A stretch of DNA of 64,000 nt, taken from Malurus cyaneus samueli. Lineage: Eukaryota > Chordata > Aves > Passeriformes > Maluridae. Below the pieces are notes generated by a model, which did not search any database, was not told the DNA's origin, and saw nothing but the letters and a program-made list of their open reading frames with translations. The stretch covers positions 27,626,101 to 27,690,100 of the forward strand of contig CM019218.1 of the NCBI GenBank assembly GCA_009741485.1. The letters are read 5' to 3'. The position numbers were made by a program, and so were the translations under genes. This document shows, in pieces, positions 1 to 13,028 of the stretch; the first letter of the stretch is position 1; each line of letters opens with the position of its first letter.

Positions 1-2500
1 TCTGATCTGTTCTGTGGATTTTTTTTTAATGTATTTACACGGTAACAGTCTAAATATAGTATCTGATTTGGGTTTGTTGTGTTTTTTAAAAAGTGGAATG
101 CAGTTTGGGTTCCTCTAAAATAAATAAATATTCAATATATAAGTAAGGTATTCTGCAATTGCACAATTGTCCTTAAATGGCCATGGGGAAAAAAAAAACC
201 TATCAGGTTTTATTCATAGTTTTCTGTAGTCATGGGACAGACCTCTGTGCAAAGGAAATCAGAGTGAAAGCATTCAGGTTATTTTACCCACAGTGATGAC
301 ATGTTACTGCCATATTACCTCACAGCATGTCACAAGTCATCATTACATGCTGCTGAGTTTTATTTCATTTATTCCTGAATTTCATCAAGGCACTTCAGTA
401 TAAGTATATCAAAAATTAAAAAAACACTCAGTACCACAAAGCTCTTTAAAGTCAGATTTCCATAAATTTGCACAGTACTAAATATTGGCAGTGTTAAGCA
501 AATGAGAGCAAGTAAGTACATTAAAGTGGAAACATTACTTAAGCGAAGAGAAGCTGTTCTATACCATCTCTATCATTTTCTATGTGGCCTGACTTAATTT
601 TTTTTTTTAATTAAAGAATGGTTCAAAAGTGCCTGTAGGTAATCAAGAAATTATAAATTAATTTTTAATTCTTATTTTTGCTGGTTCAGCTGGAATTATA
701 GTTCTCTTAATCTCCTGAATTCACCATTTTTCTGCTGTTGCCATAGTGAAATCAGGTAGAACAGGCAAAGCTGTACTTCTTCTTCTCTTTGAACTTAACT
801 AAAAATAATGCTTAATCTATTGGTATGGCTTTAGAAATAGCTTTTAAAAATGTTAATGTGGATTTAACAGCTGTGGAAACTGATATTCTGATCTCGCACT
901 GGAAGTCCTATTTGCCTTGAGCAAAAATGCAATACCTGTGCAAGTTTTTCTTTAGCAGTTCATCCTCGTGCTTTAGGCCTAGGGAGTCTTGAGGGAAAAT
1001 ATGTATACAAACCTGCATGGATTTATATATCTTGATGTCAGGCACTTCTGAGCAGGGAAGGACTTTAGTGCAGCTGATTTTTGTGGCTAGGCAGCTTGTT
1101 TTTGCAACCAGGGCAGAGTATACCATCAAGTGATAATCAGTTTGCATCATTGTAGCCTGATGGAAATAACTTTGTCACTGGGGAATTCTGCATAACAAAA
1201 ACTTGGTACTGAAAAGCTCAAATACCATTGAGGATTCATTCATTGAGGTTCAGGAAGATGGTGCCAGACTTGCTGTCTATATTTCTTTTGGTGTGAGCTA
1301 ATATGTAATATGTAACTGAGATATAATAGCCTATAAACTACAAAGTTACCTCCATTGTAGAAATACTGATATGTAGTAAATGTGATACCTCAAAGGTACA
1401 CAAAGATATTTTCAAATCTTTGGCAAAAGTCAATAATTGATATGGAGAGATCCAGAAGTGGAAGCAGTTGATATTGTGTAAATGTTCACTGACTGTTTGA
1501 TGAGGTGCAGTTGTTCCCACTTCCCTCTTATTTGTTATTTTCCTCTTTTTGTGCGTATCTTTTTGGGGTGGGGGGTTTTTATGCCTTCCAGCTAATGGTG
1601 AAAGCTTGAACAGACAGGAAGACCCCCCACCTCTTTTCCAATAGTGCTATAAACTGAGGGAACTGACAAGAACCTTTTATTGTCTATATTGGTCTTTCAT
1701 TACTCAGTTCAAGTTGAAGGTGTCTTCAACATATTCAGCGATCCGTACTGAGGTTGGAGCAGATGGAAACCTTATGTCAGCACCTCTCCTTAAGCTGCAT
1801 TATGGCTGTTCCTGACAAGTGGATTTCTGTGAGAGACAGCTTTCTTGAGAGGTTCCTGTAAGAGTACAGCAACTGTGGAATTCAGAAACCATTTTTAGCC
1901 ACTATCCTTCCTTACATTTTGAACTCATGGTGTGCTTTGATATTGCCATCACAAATACAGGGAGAAGATTGGAAAATAAGCACTTTAAGAAACAAAAACA
2001 CTCCTTGTAATTTTTGGCTGACAAGAGAGAGAGAAAGACAGCTGGTCAGAACAGATACTAATCTGATCACTTAATTTACTTACTGTGAGCTTTTATGTAA
2101 TGTAAGAACCAAAAAACAACAAAGTGGCCACGCTCAGGTGGAAGTTAGCCAAGTCTCACAAAGGTTGGTAAAACTTGTTCATGACATTTCAAGCTGCTTG
2201 CTCAAGCTTCATTTATCTTTGAAGGGAAAAGTTGTGTTTATTTTTCTTCTTGTTGTTGCTTTTATTTTCTATTAGTTTTGGTTTTGTCTTAAAGGGGACA
2301 GAAATGGAGCAGGACTAGCAGCTCAATAGTTCACACTTCTGTTTTCTTTAAAATGAGATTGCAAGTGTTCTTTGATGCCCTTAGAAGTCTGACAACCAAT
2401 GATATTTATTTATCTAGCAATCTAGCAATTGCATGGCAAAGAAAAAAAAAGAGGGGGGGGGAAGGAAAAGGAAAAGGAAAAGAAGGAAAAGGGGAAGGGA

Positions 2501-2640
2501 AAGGAAAGGAAAGGAAAGGAAAGGAAAGGAAAGGAAAGGAAAGGAAAGGAAAGGAAAGGAAAGGAAAGGAAAGGAAAGGAAAGGAAAGGAAAGGAAAGGA
2601 AAGGAAAGGAAAGGAAAGGAAAGGAAAGGAAAGGAAAGGA
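2501..2640. repeat. Perfect (AAGGA)28 microsatellite
   Basis: There are exactly 28 uninterrupted copies of AAGGA over 140 bases. An imperfect purine-only lead-in precedes them (about 2440-2500, with a G9 run and AAAAGG variants). The + strand is all purine and the tract is a mirror repeat, so it could form an intramolecular triplex (H-DNA). The Lys/Gly/Arg/Glu-rich and Phe/Leu/Ser/Pro-rich open frames across it are artefacts of a 5-base period with no stop codon. It lies within the inferred CDIN1 intron. Perfect arrays of this length are usually length-polymorphic. Confidence 0.97.
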
Positions 2641-5179
2641 GGAGTTCAGAACTTCTGTCTCAGTTCTCATCAGGCATGGATTGTAATGTCACTGGCTAAC
2701 TCAATCTGCTATTGCTTCTAAAACTTCACAAGTGATAGCATTTTCCTCTGATTGTTCCTCTCCCTTCTTCTGGGCTCACTTACATTGCCATGTACATTTT
2801 TATATCTTCCTTTTGAACAGAATTCTGTAACTTGATGCTGAGCCCAAAAGAGTTCAGTGCATAGTGAGCAAAGAAAGCTGAAATGCAGTTGGGTTTAGTA
2901 TTGGTATATACTGAGAAGGAATAAATAACTTGTCAATAAATCTAAATAGCATGAATTCTTCAGAAGGTGCATGCACTAGAGGTCTGTGTTCAGGTGTATA
3001 AATAGTTAAGGAAAGAGAAGACAGAAAAGGGAAGTAGATTCTTTTGCTCATCCCATTATGCACTTACTTCACCTGATGAATGTAACACTTACTAGAGATT
3101 GCCTTGATGGTCTCCTAGAGTGCCTGGAACTGTCTCTGATTTTCACCATGTGAAAACATCTTTCTTAGGAGACTGGATATTTTGCAGATGATACATAAGA
3201 CTTGTGTATCTCAGGATGCACTCCTTTTCTGAATAACAACTACATCCCAAATTATTTTCAAATATTAAGTGGGACAGGACCAATTTGCATTGAACAGACA
3301 TTGGTTATATGAATCAACTGTTAAACAAGCTGAGGAGCCTCAGTCGTTAAAAATAAGTGTGTTCCAGGCACAATTAAAGTTTGCCAACGTGTTCCAAAGG
3401 CAGTGGGAATATTCAAGGTCAGAGGAGGTGATTGCCTTCCTTCTGGATGGGCATCAGGTGCCACAGTAATGGGCAGCAGACATAACACTTTCTTTTTCAT
3501 CTGTTCCCTGCTTAATACAGGTAGGTGACTTACATTTTGAGAGACAGTAAATTTAAGTACAGCATCACACATAAAATGCTTCTGCATGTCAATTATGGGC
3601 AATAGTGTGTTTGGTAGTTAACTGCTAAGGAGCATTGTGTAGAAATACTCAGTATGATTTACTATCCAGTCTTCTAATTCTCTGATCTGGAAAGTTGGAA
3701 GCACAGATGAGCTGTCCTCCATTTGTTAATTCATATGTTACATTGTTTGTTTTATTGCATGTTTGTGTATAAGGATTTGAAGATACAGAATTGTCTAATA
3801 ATTCATTCAAAATGTCTTGGGGTAGCTTTAATGCTGGCTCTGAGATTTATACTCAGCAAATACTAAACATGCAGGTATGTGGTGCTTTTATCAACATTTT
3901 TGCTATCACAATTTGCTGAGAAACTTTTCCAATTAGTTTGGTTCTGTTTTACAATAATTATTAAATAAAAATCTATTGCTGCAGGGGCACTTCTGCCTCC
4001 TTGGTTAAGTGCACTTTTGGCATATCCTGTCATTCTGGTGAGCACTGACACCAGATAAACAGCTGCACAGAAGGGATTACGGCAAACTATGAGGCACTCA
4101 CAGATTATTCAGATATCAATTTGCACTGGCCTTAGGCTGGCCTGTTACTTCCAGCCCTAAAGATAAACAACTTTTAATCACTAGTGGCAACATAAGTTGA
4201 CCAGCACTTATGGCTGCCTGGGCTTCACTCTGACATGACTCAAAGGCTTTTCTCATGTTTTCTGTCACCCAGGATAAGAGGTAGTTTGCAGCCAAGCATT
4301 CCTTTGGGAAGGCTGCTGTGAGTTTAACAAAATGTTTTAAATAACCTCAGTAACTCCTCTCAATGCTGATTCACAGCTTCAAATGTGCAGAATCAAACAA
4401 TAGAGGCCTTGCATCGGCAGTCTCTGGAGAGAGAACTAATGGCATAAAATTTTCTAAGGGAAACTGAGTAACAAACAAGTACCTCAAGAAGCAACATTCC
4501 TTGCCTGGATTTAATCAGAAAGTGATGCTGTCAGCAGCAGTATATGGAATACTTCTGCAGTGCAAGCAGCCATCTTTGTTCCCTGTTTATTCAAATACCA
4601 CCATTCTTGCGATGTCTTAACTGGTAAATTAGTAGCACAACTTAAAACAAAAGCAGCACTGCTATAGTAAGCTAGTCCTCAGATTGTTGTAGGATTGGAA
4701 GAGTGTTGCTGTTTTGAGCAGGAACATGTTAATGAACTTGAAAGACAGTGGACAGTAAAAATGTGCTAACCCTGAATTATGAAAGATAAATAAATATATG
4801 CCACACTTAATCTATAATAGAATATTAGACTTTCGCTACCAGAATGGGAATTTTGAAGCTTCTGAAAAAGAAGATGTAGATTTTTTTCTTGTATTGTGCC
4901 TTTTGGATTTTAGGGTTTTTTTGGTTCAGCTTCTTTTGCTTAGTTATGCCCCTCTTTCAGGATGCCTGAAGTCACTTTGCTCTATATTGAAATGGTTAAC
5001 TGATGTAGAGTCCTTGTATTTCCCAGAAGATTGGATTTCTCTCCAAATTACCAAATAACATACATGAAACACTATATATTATCTCTTTTAGCTGGGTACC
5101 AGAACTGTCTTCCCAGGCAGCCAAAATTCATTGTATTCCAAGATGCAGACCCACGTAATTGCCACTAGAGCCAGAAAGA

Positions 5180-5794
5180 GCCAACACTGTGCATTCACAG
5201 CCCAGAAGGCCAAGCACCTCATGGGCTGCATAAAGCAAGGCAAGGGAGAGGATTCTGCCCCTCTAATCTTCCCTTGTGAGACTGGAGATCTGCATCCAGC
5301 CCTGGAATCCCCTCCACAGGAAAAATGTGGACCTGTTACAGTGGGTCCAGAGGAGGGCCAGAAATGTGATCAGAGAGATGGAGCACTTGTCAAATGAGGA
5401 AAGCCTGAGAGAGCTGGGGTTGTAAAGCCTGGAGAATAAAAACGTTTGAAGGAGACCTCATTGCAACCTTCCAGCGCGATTATAAAAAGGAAAAAAAGGG
5501 GATTTTTACACTGGACGACAGTGACAGGTCAAGGGGCAATGATTTTAAACTGAAAGAGAGTAGGTTTAGATGAGATATTAGGAAGAAATTCTTTACTCAA
5601 AGGGTAGTAAGGCTCTGGAACAGGTTGCCAAGAGAGACTGTGGATGGCCCATCCCTCAGAGTGTTTGAGGTCAGGTTGGATGGGGCCCTGAGCAACCTGA
5701 TCTCAGTGGGTGGATTCCCTGCCTACAACAGGGGGCTCGGAACTGGATGATCTTTAAAGTCCCTTCCAACCCAAACCATTCTATGATTCTGTGA
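5180..5794 (+). mobile_element. CR1 LINE retroposon, 5'-truncated, sense to CDIN1
   Basis: This is a copy of the CR1 non-LTR retrotransposon that dominates avian interspersed repeats. The first half retains the end of the reverse-transcriptase ORF: 'ATGGGCTGCATAAAG', 'GATTCTGCCCCTCT', 'GGTCCAGAGGAGGGCCA' and 'GAGAGAGCTGGGGTTGT' all match the CR1 consensus as I know it. The second half has the usual 'GATATTAGGAAGAAATTCTT', 'CTGGAACAGGTTGCC' and 'CCCTTCCAACCCAAACCATT'. It ends with the octamer pair ATTCTATG ATTCTGTG, the normal CR1 3' terminus in place of a poly(A) tail. The reading frame is broken by substitutions and indels, so it is a dead copy. The 5' boundary is approximate because truncated CR1 copies lack a defined start and no clear target-site duplication is visible. 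Confidence 0.95.
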
Positions 5795-6269
5795 AAAAAA
5801 TGTGGCCATTATTTCCATGTAACAGTCCCGCAGTATAAGGGTTAAAAGTTTCTAAAATGTTGATGTGAGTATCATGTTAATTTTCAGTACATCAGCTCTA
5901 TCCTGCAGTGCACAGAAGGGGTCACCTTGTAGTGTGTCCTTAGAGCACAAAACCTTACAATTCGATGTGCAAAGAAAGCATCTATTTCATTTTGAACATG
6001 CTGAGACTGAAAGAAAAAAATGTTGTACCTTAAATACACACAACCACTTGAGAGTTGAGCATCTGGAATACTGCTCATAGACAAAAAAAAGTGTATTTTA
6101 GTAGATGTTAGGACATGAACCAACATAACTTGAGAAATTCAAAGTTCACTCAAGGCTCACTCCTCTTAATGACAAGCTGCCTTGAAGCCAGTATGTGTTT
6201 TCTTTCTCACTCACTGCATCAGTCTTCACTTAGAAAGCCTTGATCCTTGTAAATCACTGTAACCTTAAT

Positions 6270-6700
6270 GTTATTTAATCGCAGTTTTTAATAGTTAATT
6301 TCCATGAGAACTGTATTTTTTAAAAAAGCCTAACTTGTCATTGAGGATTATAAAAATCCTTTATTTGCCTGGAGAGCAGTACTTAGATCTGAATGAATAA
6401 GTGTAAGTGAAGAATGTGTTTCGACAGTTTGTTTATTAAAAATGTATTATGCAGCTAAAAGTTACATTGTATTTATAATATTTAATGACAGTGACTTGCA
6501 CAGTTTCTGGTGCAATCTATTAATACACATTTAAAACTGTGCTAGGGAAAATTATAAAATACTTTAAATGCTCCCTTATGTCCACATAAATATCACTTGA
6601 TTTGTTTTTATTTCTCAAAATGCCAAAAGCAATTAAATCATATTATCAGCTTGATGAAATACTGCTATTTGATCGAACCTTTAACAGTCTCATTGCACAG
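6270..6700. promoter_or_regulatory. Candidate conserved non-coding element in CDIN1 intron
   Basis: This block is dense in homeodomain-type cores (TTAAT, TAAT, ATTA), for example TATTTAATCGC, CTATTAATAC and GCAATTAAATCATATTATC. It contains one AATGACAG (MEIS-type TGACAG core, about 6485) and a TTGATGAAAT. It is free of interspersed repeats and starts about 480 bases after the CR1 copy. This resembles deeply conserved developmental enhancers, but conservation cannot be seen from one genome and AT-rich introns produce such motifs by chance. The call rests on texture only. Confidence 0.25.
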
Positions 6701-9700
6701 GTAAAAAGACAACTAATGTAAAAAAACATTCATTAAGATTTAATCACATCTGAGTGAGGTGTAACTGTAGAGACAGAGACCTGATATTAGTTTTCATCCA
6801 CCTTTTTTCACCTGACAACTCTTACTTCCACATTGACTGCATATAACATTGGTTTCTGGCATTCATGGAAATGCCTTTCTCAGCCTGAAGAAGTGACTTT
6901 TGAGTCAAAACCTTCTTGAAATAGTAGTCTCACAGAATATTAGCAGACTTTGATTTTTTCCTCGTCATCAGTAAAAATAAGACTTCCCCCAACTACTGTG
7001 GTAACATCAAAGCTTAAAGCAGATTAAGTTTTACTTGCTTAATTTTACCTTAAGCAGCATGAGCTGGATGCCTGGATCCTTAAACGTATTATGCTCGTAA
7101 CGTCTGTGTGTGAGGCATGATGAAGTACCTGTTCATGCTATGGGCAAGTTTCCTCTTATCTTTAAAAGTATGTGATCAGAACTTGTTAAACTTTCTTGAC
7201 CCACATTTGCAAGCAAATTTATTTCTTTTTTTGCAATTGCTACTGTAGGAAGTCAGTGGTAAGTAGCTTATGGGAGTTAGGGACAAAAATATTGCAGCCT
7301 TATGGGTTACAGGTTAAGGATCAGATTTTTCAAGCAAAAACTATCATTCAGTTACTTGATTTTGCTAAATACTGTATTTTTTTTTCTTTCTTTCAACCAG
7401 ATTTGGTGCAGTCAATGTAATAAGGTACTATGTGTGTGTCACTGGATCACAAAATTGTGTGGAAACTGATGGGAATAATTAAACCCGCCATTGTCTTTAA
7501 ATTTCATTCAGAGTTTTTTAAATGCACTCTCTTCATGCACAAGTATCTTTATTTGATTTTCAAACCCTGTGTAAATGAAGAGTAGAAAAAAAATACCTTT
7601 TATAAACTATTCTGATTTTGGATTGCAGTAGCTGTTTAAGTGGGAAGTTTCTTGCTAATCGAAGTACATTTCTGAGCAGAGGCTCTTAAATGTTTGCCAA
7701 GATATATAATGCTATATCATCAGCAGTAGTAAACTGGTCTAGACATAAGGAAGTTTGCTGACTGATGCCAATTGACCTTATTTGAAAATGTAGTCTGCAG
7801 TTGTTGCCTACTAGCCTAACTCTGCCAATTTCTAAATTTCCTTTGCTGACACAAATGAGACTTCTATAAGTACACTAAAATAAAGCTGAATGTCTTTAAA
7901 CAGTAAACTTACTATGTGTTTTTATAGGGTGGTTAATTATTTTATCTTCAGGGTTTGATAGTGCCATAAGTAAAACCTGTTTACTCACAGCTGTGATTAT
8001 GAAGAATGATGTTAAATTGACTTAGAATATAAAAATTTATTTGTGAACTTTTGTAATTCCCTTCCCCAGAAAATAAGGAGTGATGTACAAATGGTAGTGC
8101 TTCAATTTGCTTCATATTTAAAAAGAAAAACAAGGAAACAAAGCCAGCTTTTTAGCTGACATTGAAAAGTGAGGGACTAGAATGCAATCCTTAAGAGACA
8201 CATTCAGGCATGACCTTCATAATTAAAATCACCAACCAGGTAGACTGTTATACTTTCATAACATTAATACTTGGCTGAATCCACTTGATAAAATATTTGT
8301 TTCAATGCATGCTTAGTAGAAATAATAATTCATATGCCAGCATTTTATTATGAGAGTCTTTTGGAATTCAAATTATTTACATTGTGCTGAGATGCATACA
8401 GCACATCTATAACAAATAGACTAAGAATAAATGAAGTGAACATGTATTTAAAAACAATTCCAAGTTGTTTTACATTTCTGTTCAGTATCAAGCAATGTGT
8501 TGAAAATGCATTTTTCATAAAACCACATGCAAGGCTTTGTGATGGTGAAAAAATCACCTCACCACAGCCAAATGTCTAGGCAAATACTTAGAAGCTGGTA
8601 TGGACCTCACACAGACATTCCAGAAGAAAAGACATTGCTAGAAAGTAGTTTCTGTTGAAGTGAAGGAGAATATGTGTGAGCCTACTAGGCCACTCTGATA
8701 AATAAATAAAAGTCTTTTATCTGTTCTAGCACAAAACTGGTTCAACTGGAGGGCAAGTTAAACCCAGATCCATATTTTACTTAGTTGTTTTCTTTCCTTT
8801 TTTTTAAAGTGATCCCCTTTTTAGTTTGTTGTTACTGGGTTTTTGTTCTTAAGACAACCATTTGCCTTCAGTTATCTGAATCTCTGTGAAACTCCTTTCC
8901 AAAACTTGGTGTCCCAGGATTATTGGTGTACTACTTTAGCTCTGGGTTTCTTTCAAAATTTGTGTGATTAAACCAGTACAAGAGTTCCTCTGAACAACCC
9001 AAAATTAATGCAAACCTGGTTTACTTAGAGCAAAATGTATGGTCAGATGTAAGTTTTATCTAAAGAACTTTTTGAGACTGCAACTATTTTTAACTGTACT
9101 GAAACTGTATTTTTCTATCTCAAATGCTTCAGTTGATTCTTTGAAAGACACCATCTGCTGTCTTTAGTACTTGGACTAAATTTAGTTATCTATATCAAAC
9201 CTAAATTAGGCCTAAAGTAATCCACGAGCTTTTGTAATGCTGCTCTTGTCTTGCCATGCCTTGGAGTCATAAGCCTGTCTGTACCTCCCTGTTGGCACTT
9301 CTGGTACTCATACCCAAGTGCAGCTGAGTTGGCTTTGGCTGCCTTATAGTTCCAACTTTGAATTTCAAAACTGGACAGTGACTAAACCAAATTTTATGTA
9401 AAGGTAGCTACCAATTCACTGGTTGGTTTTAAGGTTAGCTGATACAACCTGTGTGGACAGTTTTCATTTGCTATGTTTATTATTTTCGGAAGGAACTTGC
9501 CTCTGTATTTTCTGTTTTTTTCTATTTTTACTGCATGAAATTAAAACCTTAGTTACTTGGGTTTCCTCTCAGCTTTAAAAATAAACCCCTTATAAAAGTA
9601 AAGTTCTAAAAGCAGTACTTTCCCTGGAATAGCTAGAACTATATAACTAAGTTATGTATAACTTTTGGACATGTTCCTCCACACCTAAATTTTTCACACC

Positions 9701-12700
9701 TAAGAACTAAAGACAGGAGGAAAAATACAAGCATATTTTCAGGGATTTATACAATTTTTCTCAGCAAGAAAAAATTCCTTGGAGTTCAATAGTTTGTTAC
9801 TACAAAGTTAATTTTCAGTTTAAGACTAAACTTTCTCCAGTGTGTCTTTCATATGGAATAAGATAACCCAGCCAGTCTTGTAGCTGTATGGTTTTAGAAC
9901 CAAGTTTTTCTATGCTCCTCGCAGCTACTGAATGCTTCCCCTTTGCACAGCAATATCGGTAAACATTCTGCCATTTTGGTTCATTCTTCCTTGTAAACCA
10001 TGGTCAGTCACTAACTTGTTTGATGTTACAACTGATACAAGAAATCAATTTGTAGATGTACATTTTAATTCTTGGCACTGACTTTTGTTCCTCAGGTATG
10101 ATATCTCGGCTTGGGAAGAAGTCAAAGTAAAAAGTATCGTTTTTAGTTTTAGGTTACACTTCCCCCTCATCCCCTTGCACAAAAAGGTTAAGAGTTTTCA
10201 AATTAGGGCAGCAGTAATTAACCAGTGGCATTGTTTGTGGTTTGCCTACTCTGGGTGTTAATGAGAGAGAAATTGGCACTTAGCAGCAGGAGTTCCTGAT
10301 AGTCAGTGGCCAAATGCTTAATGTGCCAACAAGTTAATTTTGGTCTTAAGTACTGCACTTAAGTGTTTTTGAACAAAGGTATAGCATGTGGTTTTGTGTG
10401 ATCATACACATGAGCTGTCTGATACAGAGCTATAATAGAAGGAATGACACAATAGAGTTGAAAAAGGGAAACCTAGACAGCACAGGGCAGTTTTTCTGTA
10501 GCACCATAGTCAAAAGCAGAATTGATGTATGTTTTCATGCTAAAGATGTACTTGCTCCTGCCATTAGCAGTCTACAGATGTTCTTGTATATAATTTTATT
10601 ATCAAATTTGCTATTTCTGAACATAATTTTTAAGCACCTCAAAAATTGTGCTTAATTGAGCTAAGGTGATTTGTTCACAAGACATAAATTAGCCTTTTGA
10701 GGTGTCTTGAAATAGTAATTTTATTTAAAATTACAGTTTCAGAAGATAACTAAGCAAATTGCTTAAGCACAGTGCCACATGCATTTTATGGTGTACGGGA
10801 GATTCAGACTGCCACACAGCAAAATGATCCCTTCAAAACTTGGGTGAGCAGCTGCTCATTAGCATCAGAATTTTACCTGGCACATGTGCTTGCAATGAGT
10901 AACTACTTGCATACATTTCACACCTTCTGCCTTGCACAAAATAGCCCATTAGAAATATAAGGTCTGTTCCCTATCTTCTGGGGATTTTTGCTTTTAAAAT
11001 AACTTTGGTTAATGCCAGTACATCCCCACCCAATTACCCATTTCTGTATTTGCTTGATGTGGGAACAGATATGTAGTCTGTGAAGTGACAAAAATCGGGA
11101 CCCCTCCTGCATCAACAAACTGCTGTCTCTCACCAGAGGCTGCGAGCATCAGTCCTTGGCCTCACTTACCTTGGGCCCTCACTCCTGCTTGGGTCTCCAG
11201 GCTTGCAGGTACAGTGAGGTTCTGCACATTTTGGCCCCACAGGAGCTTAAGCAAAGGCCAATGGAGAGAAGTCTATAGAAGCTGAAGTTGTTGGCCAGCC
11301 AGGAGAAACTTAGGAATTGGATACAGGAAGCATCGTCCTTCATATCAGCCACTTTTTAGTCTGTGCTGTATTTATTGCTAAACATGTTAGGATGTGCTAT
11401 CTAGTACAACCAGATGTGTCAGAGTTTTAACCTTTCAACTTTCAAGTATCACCTTTCATTGCAAAATCATATTTGCCAGTGTGGCCCCAGCTCTGCTGAG
11501 GGGTAATTTACTCTGCCACTTCACTCTGGCTGTTTGGAGGTTGAAGAGTAGGAGCCATAGACTAAATGTTACAATGCTCTTCAGCAGTTTCAGGCAAAAG
11601 AGTACTGTATCTAATTGAAACTGCAGGAGGAAGCCACAGGGGTTTCTTCTTCCTTTGATGCCTATTCCATTACATGAGCACATCAAATAGAGTTTTCCCC
11701 ACATTGTTGGAAAGAAACCACCCTCATGAAACCAGTCTGGCACTACCCATGGCTTTGAGTGCTTGTATTGTCTGCTCAGTGAACATTAAGGTTACCATGC
11801 CTTCCCTGCAGCACATATTTATTATAATTAAATACAACAAAAATTGGCTACCATATTGGTTGAGTCGCGAGTACAACTCTGCATATAAACCATTACATGA
11901 CATTCTATTGAACTTCTTCTTGTACAGACGGTACCTAACAGTTCATCCTGCACTGTTGGTTTTGGCAAGTTCACTACAGCATATAATAAATCAAGGAAAG
12001 AAAAAGCTTTGTGGCCTAATGTTGTACAGACTGCTGTAATGTTAGACTACAGAAAGCAGTTCTGTTTTTAGACATCCTTTTACTAACCCAACATTCATAA
12101 TTTATGATTCCACTGTAAAATTCCTGCAACACTACACCAGAAGTAGTGCTGCCCTTTAATTAAGTGCTCTCAGTAGGAAAAACGTGAAACTGATGTGCAA
12201 AACATATCGCAGTACACAGTGATTGATAGTGATTACTTCTTTATGAACCCAGCCTGAAGGTCTGAACTTCCTGATGGGTAAAATAGTCCATGGGGCTACT
12301 TCCTGAGATTGCCTAGTGGGGATCAGTCAGAGTTAGCAATATCTGAGGAATTCCTGAGGCACATTTCAGAGACATTACAGCACAAACTTTCTATTTCTTC
12401 TGAATTGTGCTTTATGTTAATAATTATCTGAATAATATCTAATTGTAGAGATTGTGTTTTAAGGATTCTTTGTTACCTTCCTGGTATTATAGTTTGAATG
12501 AACTGGGACATGTGCAAACCCTTGTGTTTTTAATGTCTGCACACACAAATCTAAAAGAGCAGCGTGCATGGCAAAAGAGGTTTCTCTGTATATGACAGTA
12601 ACTGAATGTTACTTAGTATTTAATTTGTAGATATTTTTTACTGACATGTGCAGAGTATTCAAAGGAAAAACTGAAACTCTGATGTGGATTCTTTATTTTT

Positions 12701-12865
12701 ATTCGTGGAATCAGGTACTATTGAGATCGATCAATTGCACATTCAAAATATGAAAATTATGTGGAGGTCAAATACTCCCTCCAGCTTTATAGTGAAATTA
12801 CAAGATTCGTGCTGTAATCACAGAGGTGGGAAATGAAAATTCCTCTAACACAACTAGAATGAATA

Positions 12866-12892
12866 AGTTCATTTTTCCTTTTTGCTTGATAG
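12866..12892 (+). other. CDIN1: Splice acceptor and polypyrimidine tract of last CDIN1 exon
   Basis: A T/C-rich run (TTCATTTTTCCTTTTTGCTT) leads into GATAG, with the AG at 12891-12892. The exon begins with a single A that completes a split codon (presumably the Arg before FGPG), and the frame then reads from TTT at 12894. The position agrees with the family, where the [12 protein letters not shown] segment opens the last coding exon. Confidence 0.85.
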
Positions 12893-13028
12893 ATTTGGCC
12901 CTGGATTAGTTATCTACTGGTACGGATTTATTGAAGAGCTGGACTGCCATCGTGAACGTGGTATCCTGCTAAAAGACTGCTTCCCTACTGACATTGTGAC
13001 TCTGCGACACAGCATGGCTCAGCGCTGA
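12893..13028 (+). CDS. CDIN1: CDIN1 (C15orf41) last coding exon, C-terminal 44 residues
   Basis: The exon encodes the C-terminus of CDIN1, the partner of codanin-1 (CDAN1). CDIN1 is a predicted PD-(D/E)XK-fold nuclease, and recessive variants in it cause congenital dyserythropoietic anaemia type I in humans. Seen here: [18 protein letters not shown], then [20 protein letters not shown] and SMAQR-stop (TGA at 13026-13028). As I recall the human protein, it reads FIQELDCN, KACFPTN, LCHSIA in the same places, so the match runs the full length with conservative changes. The human protein ends two residues earlier; here QR follows SMA. The catalytic residues lie in upstream exons outside the window. 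The frame is open with no break. It converges with MEIS2, whose stop codon is 50.8 kb to the right. Confidence 0.93.

Larger units (their letters stand above)
1..12892 (+). other. CDIN1: Final intron of CDIN1 (partial; 5' end outside window)
   Basis: The stretch from the window start to the splice acceptor at 12891-12892 has no open frame that resembles a gene. I looked for the CDIN1 segment that precedes the last exon in the family (the part with the IESKASFGDE-like nuclease core and the WSYWNR end) and did not find it, so this is taken to be a single intron of more than 12.8 kb. The DNA is AT-rich and CpG-poor: I count three CpGs in the first 900 bases. Contents are a pentamer microsatellite at 2.5 kb, a CR1 copy at 5.2-5.8 kb, a TAAT-rich patch at 6.27-6.70 kb and otherwise unremarkable sequence. 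That it is an intron is inferred from the downstream exon. Confidence 0.75.

Noticed and set aside
2353..2721. 122-codon Lys/Gly/Glu/Arg-rich frame and relatives
   Set aside because: This is a translation of the AAGGA microsatellite, which lacks stops in every + frame.
5131..5397. 88-codon + strand frame
   Set aside because: It is the off-frame reading of the CR1 reverse-transcriptase end, part of a dead retroposon.
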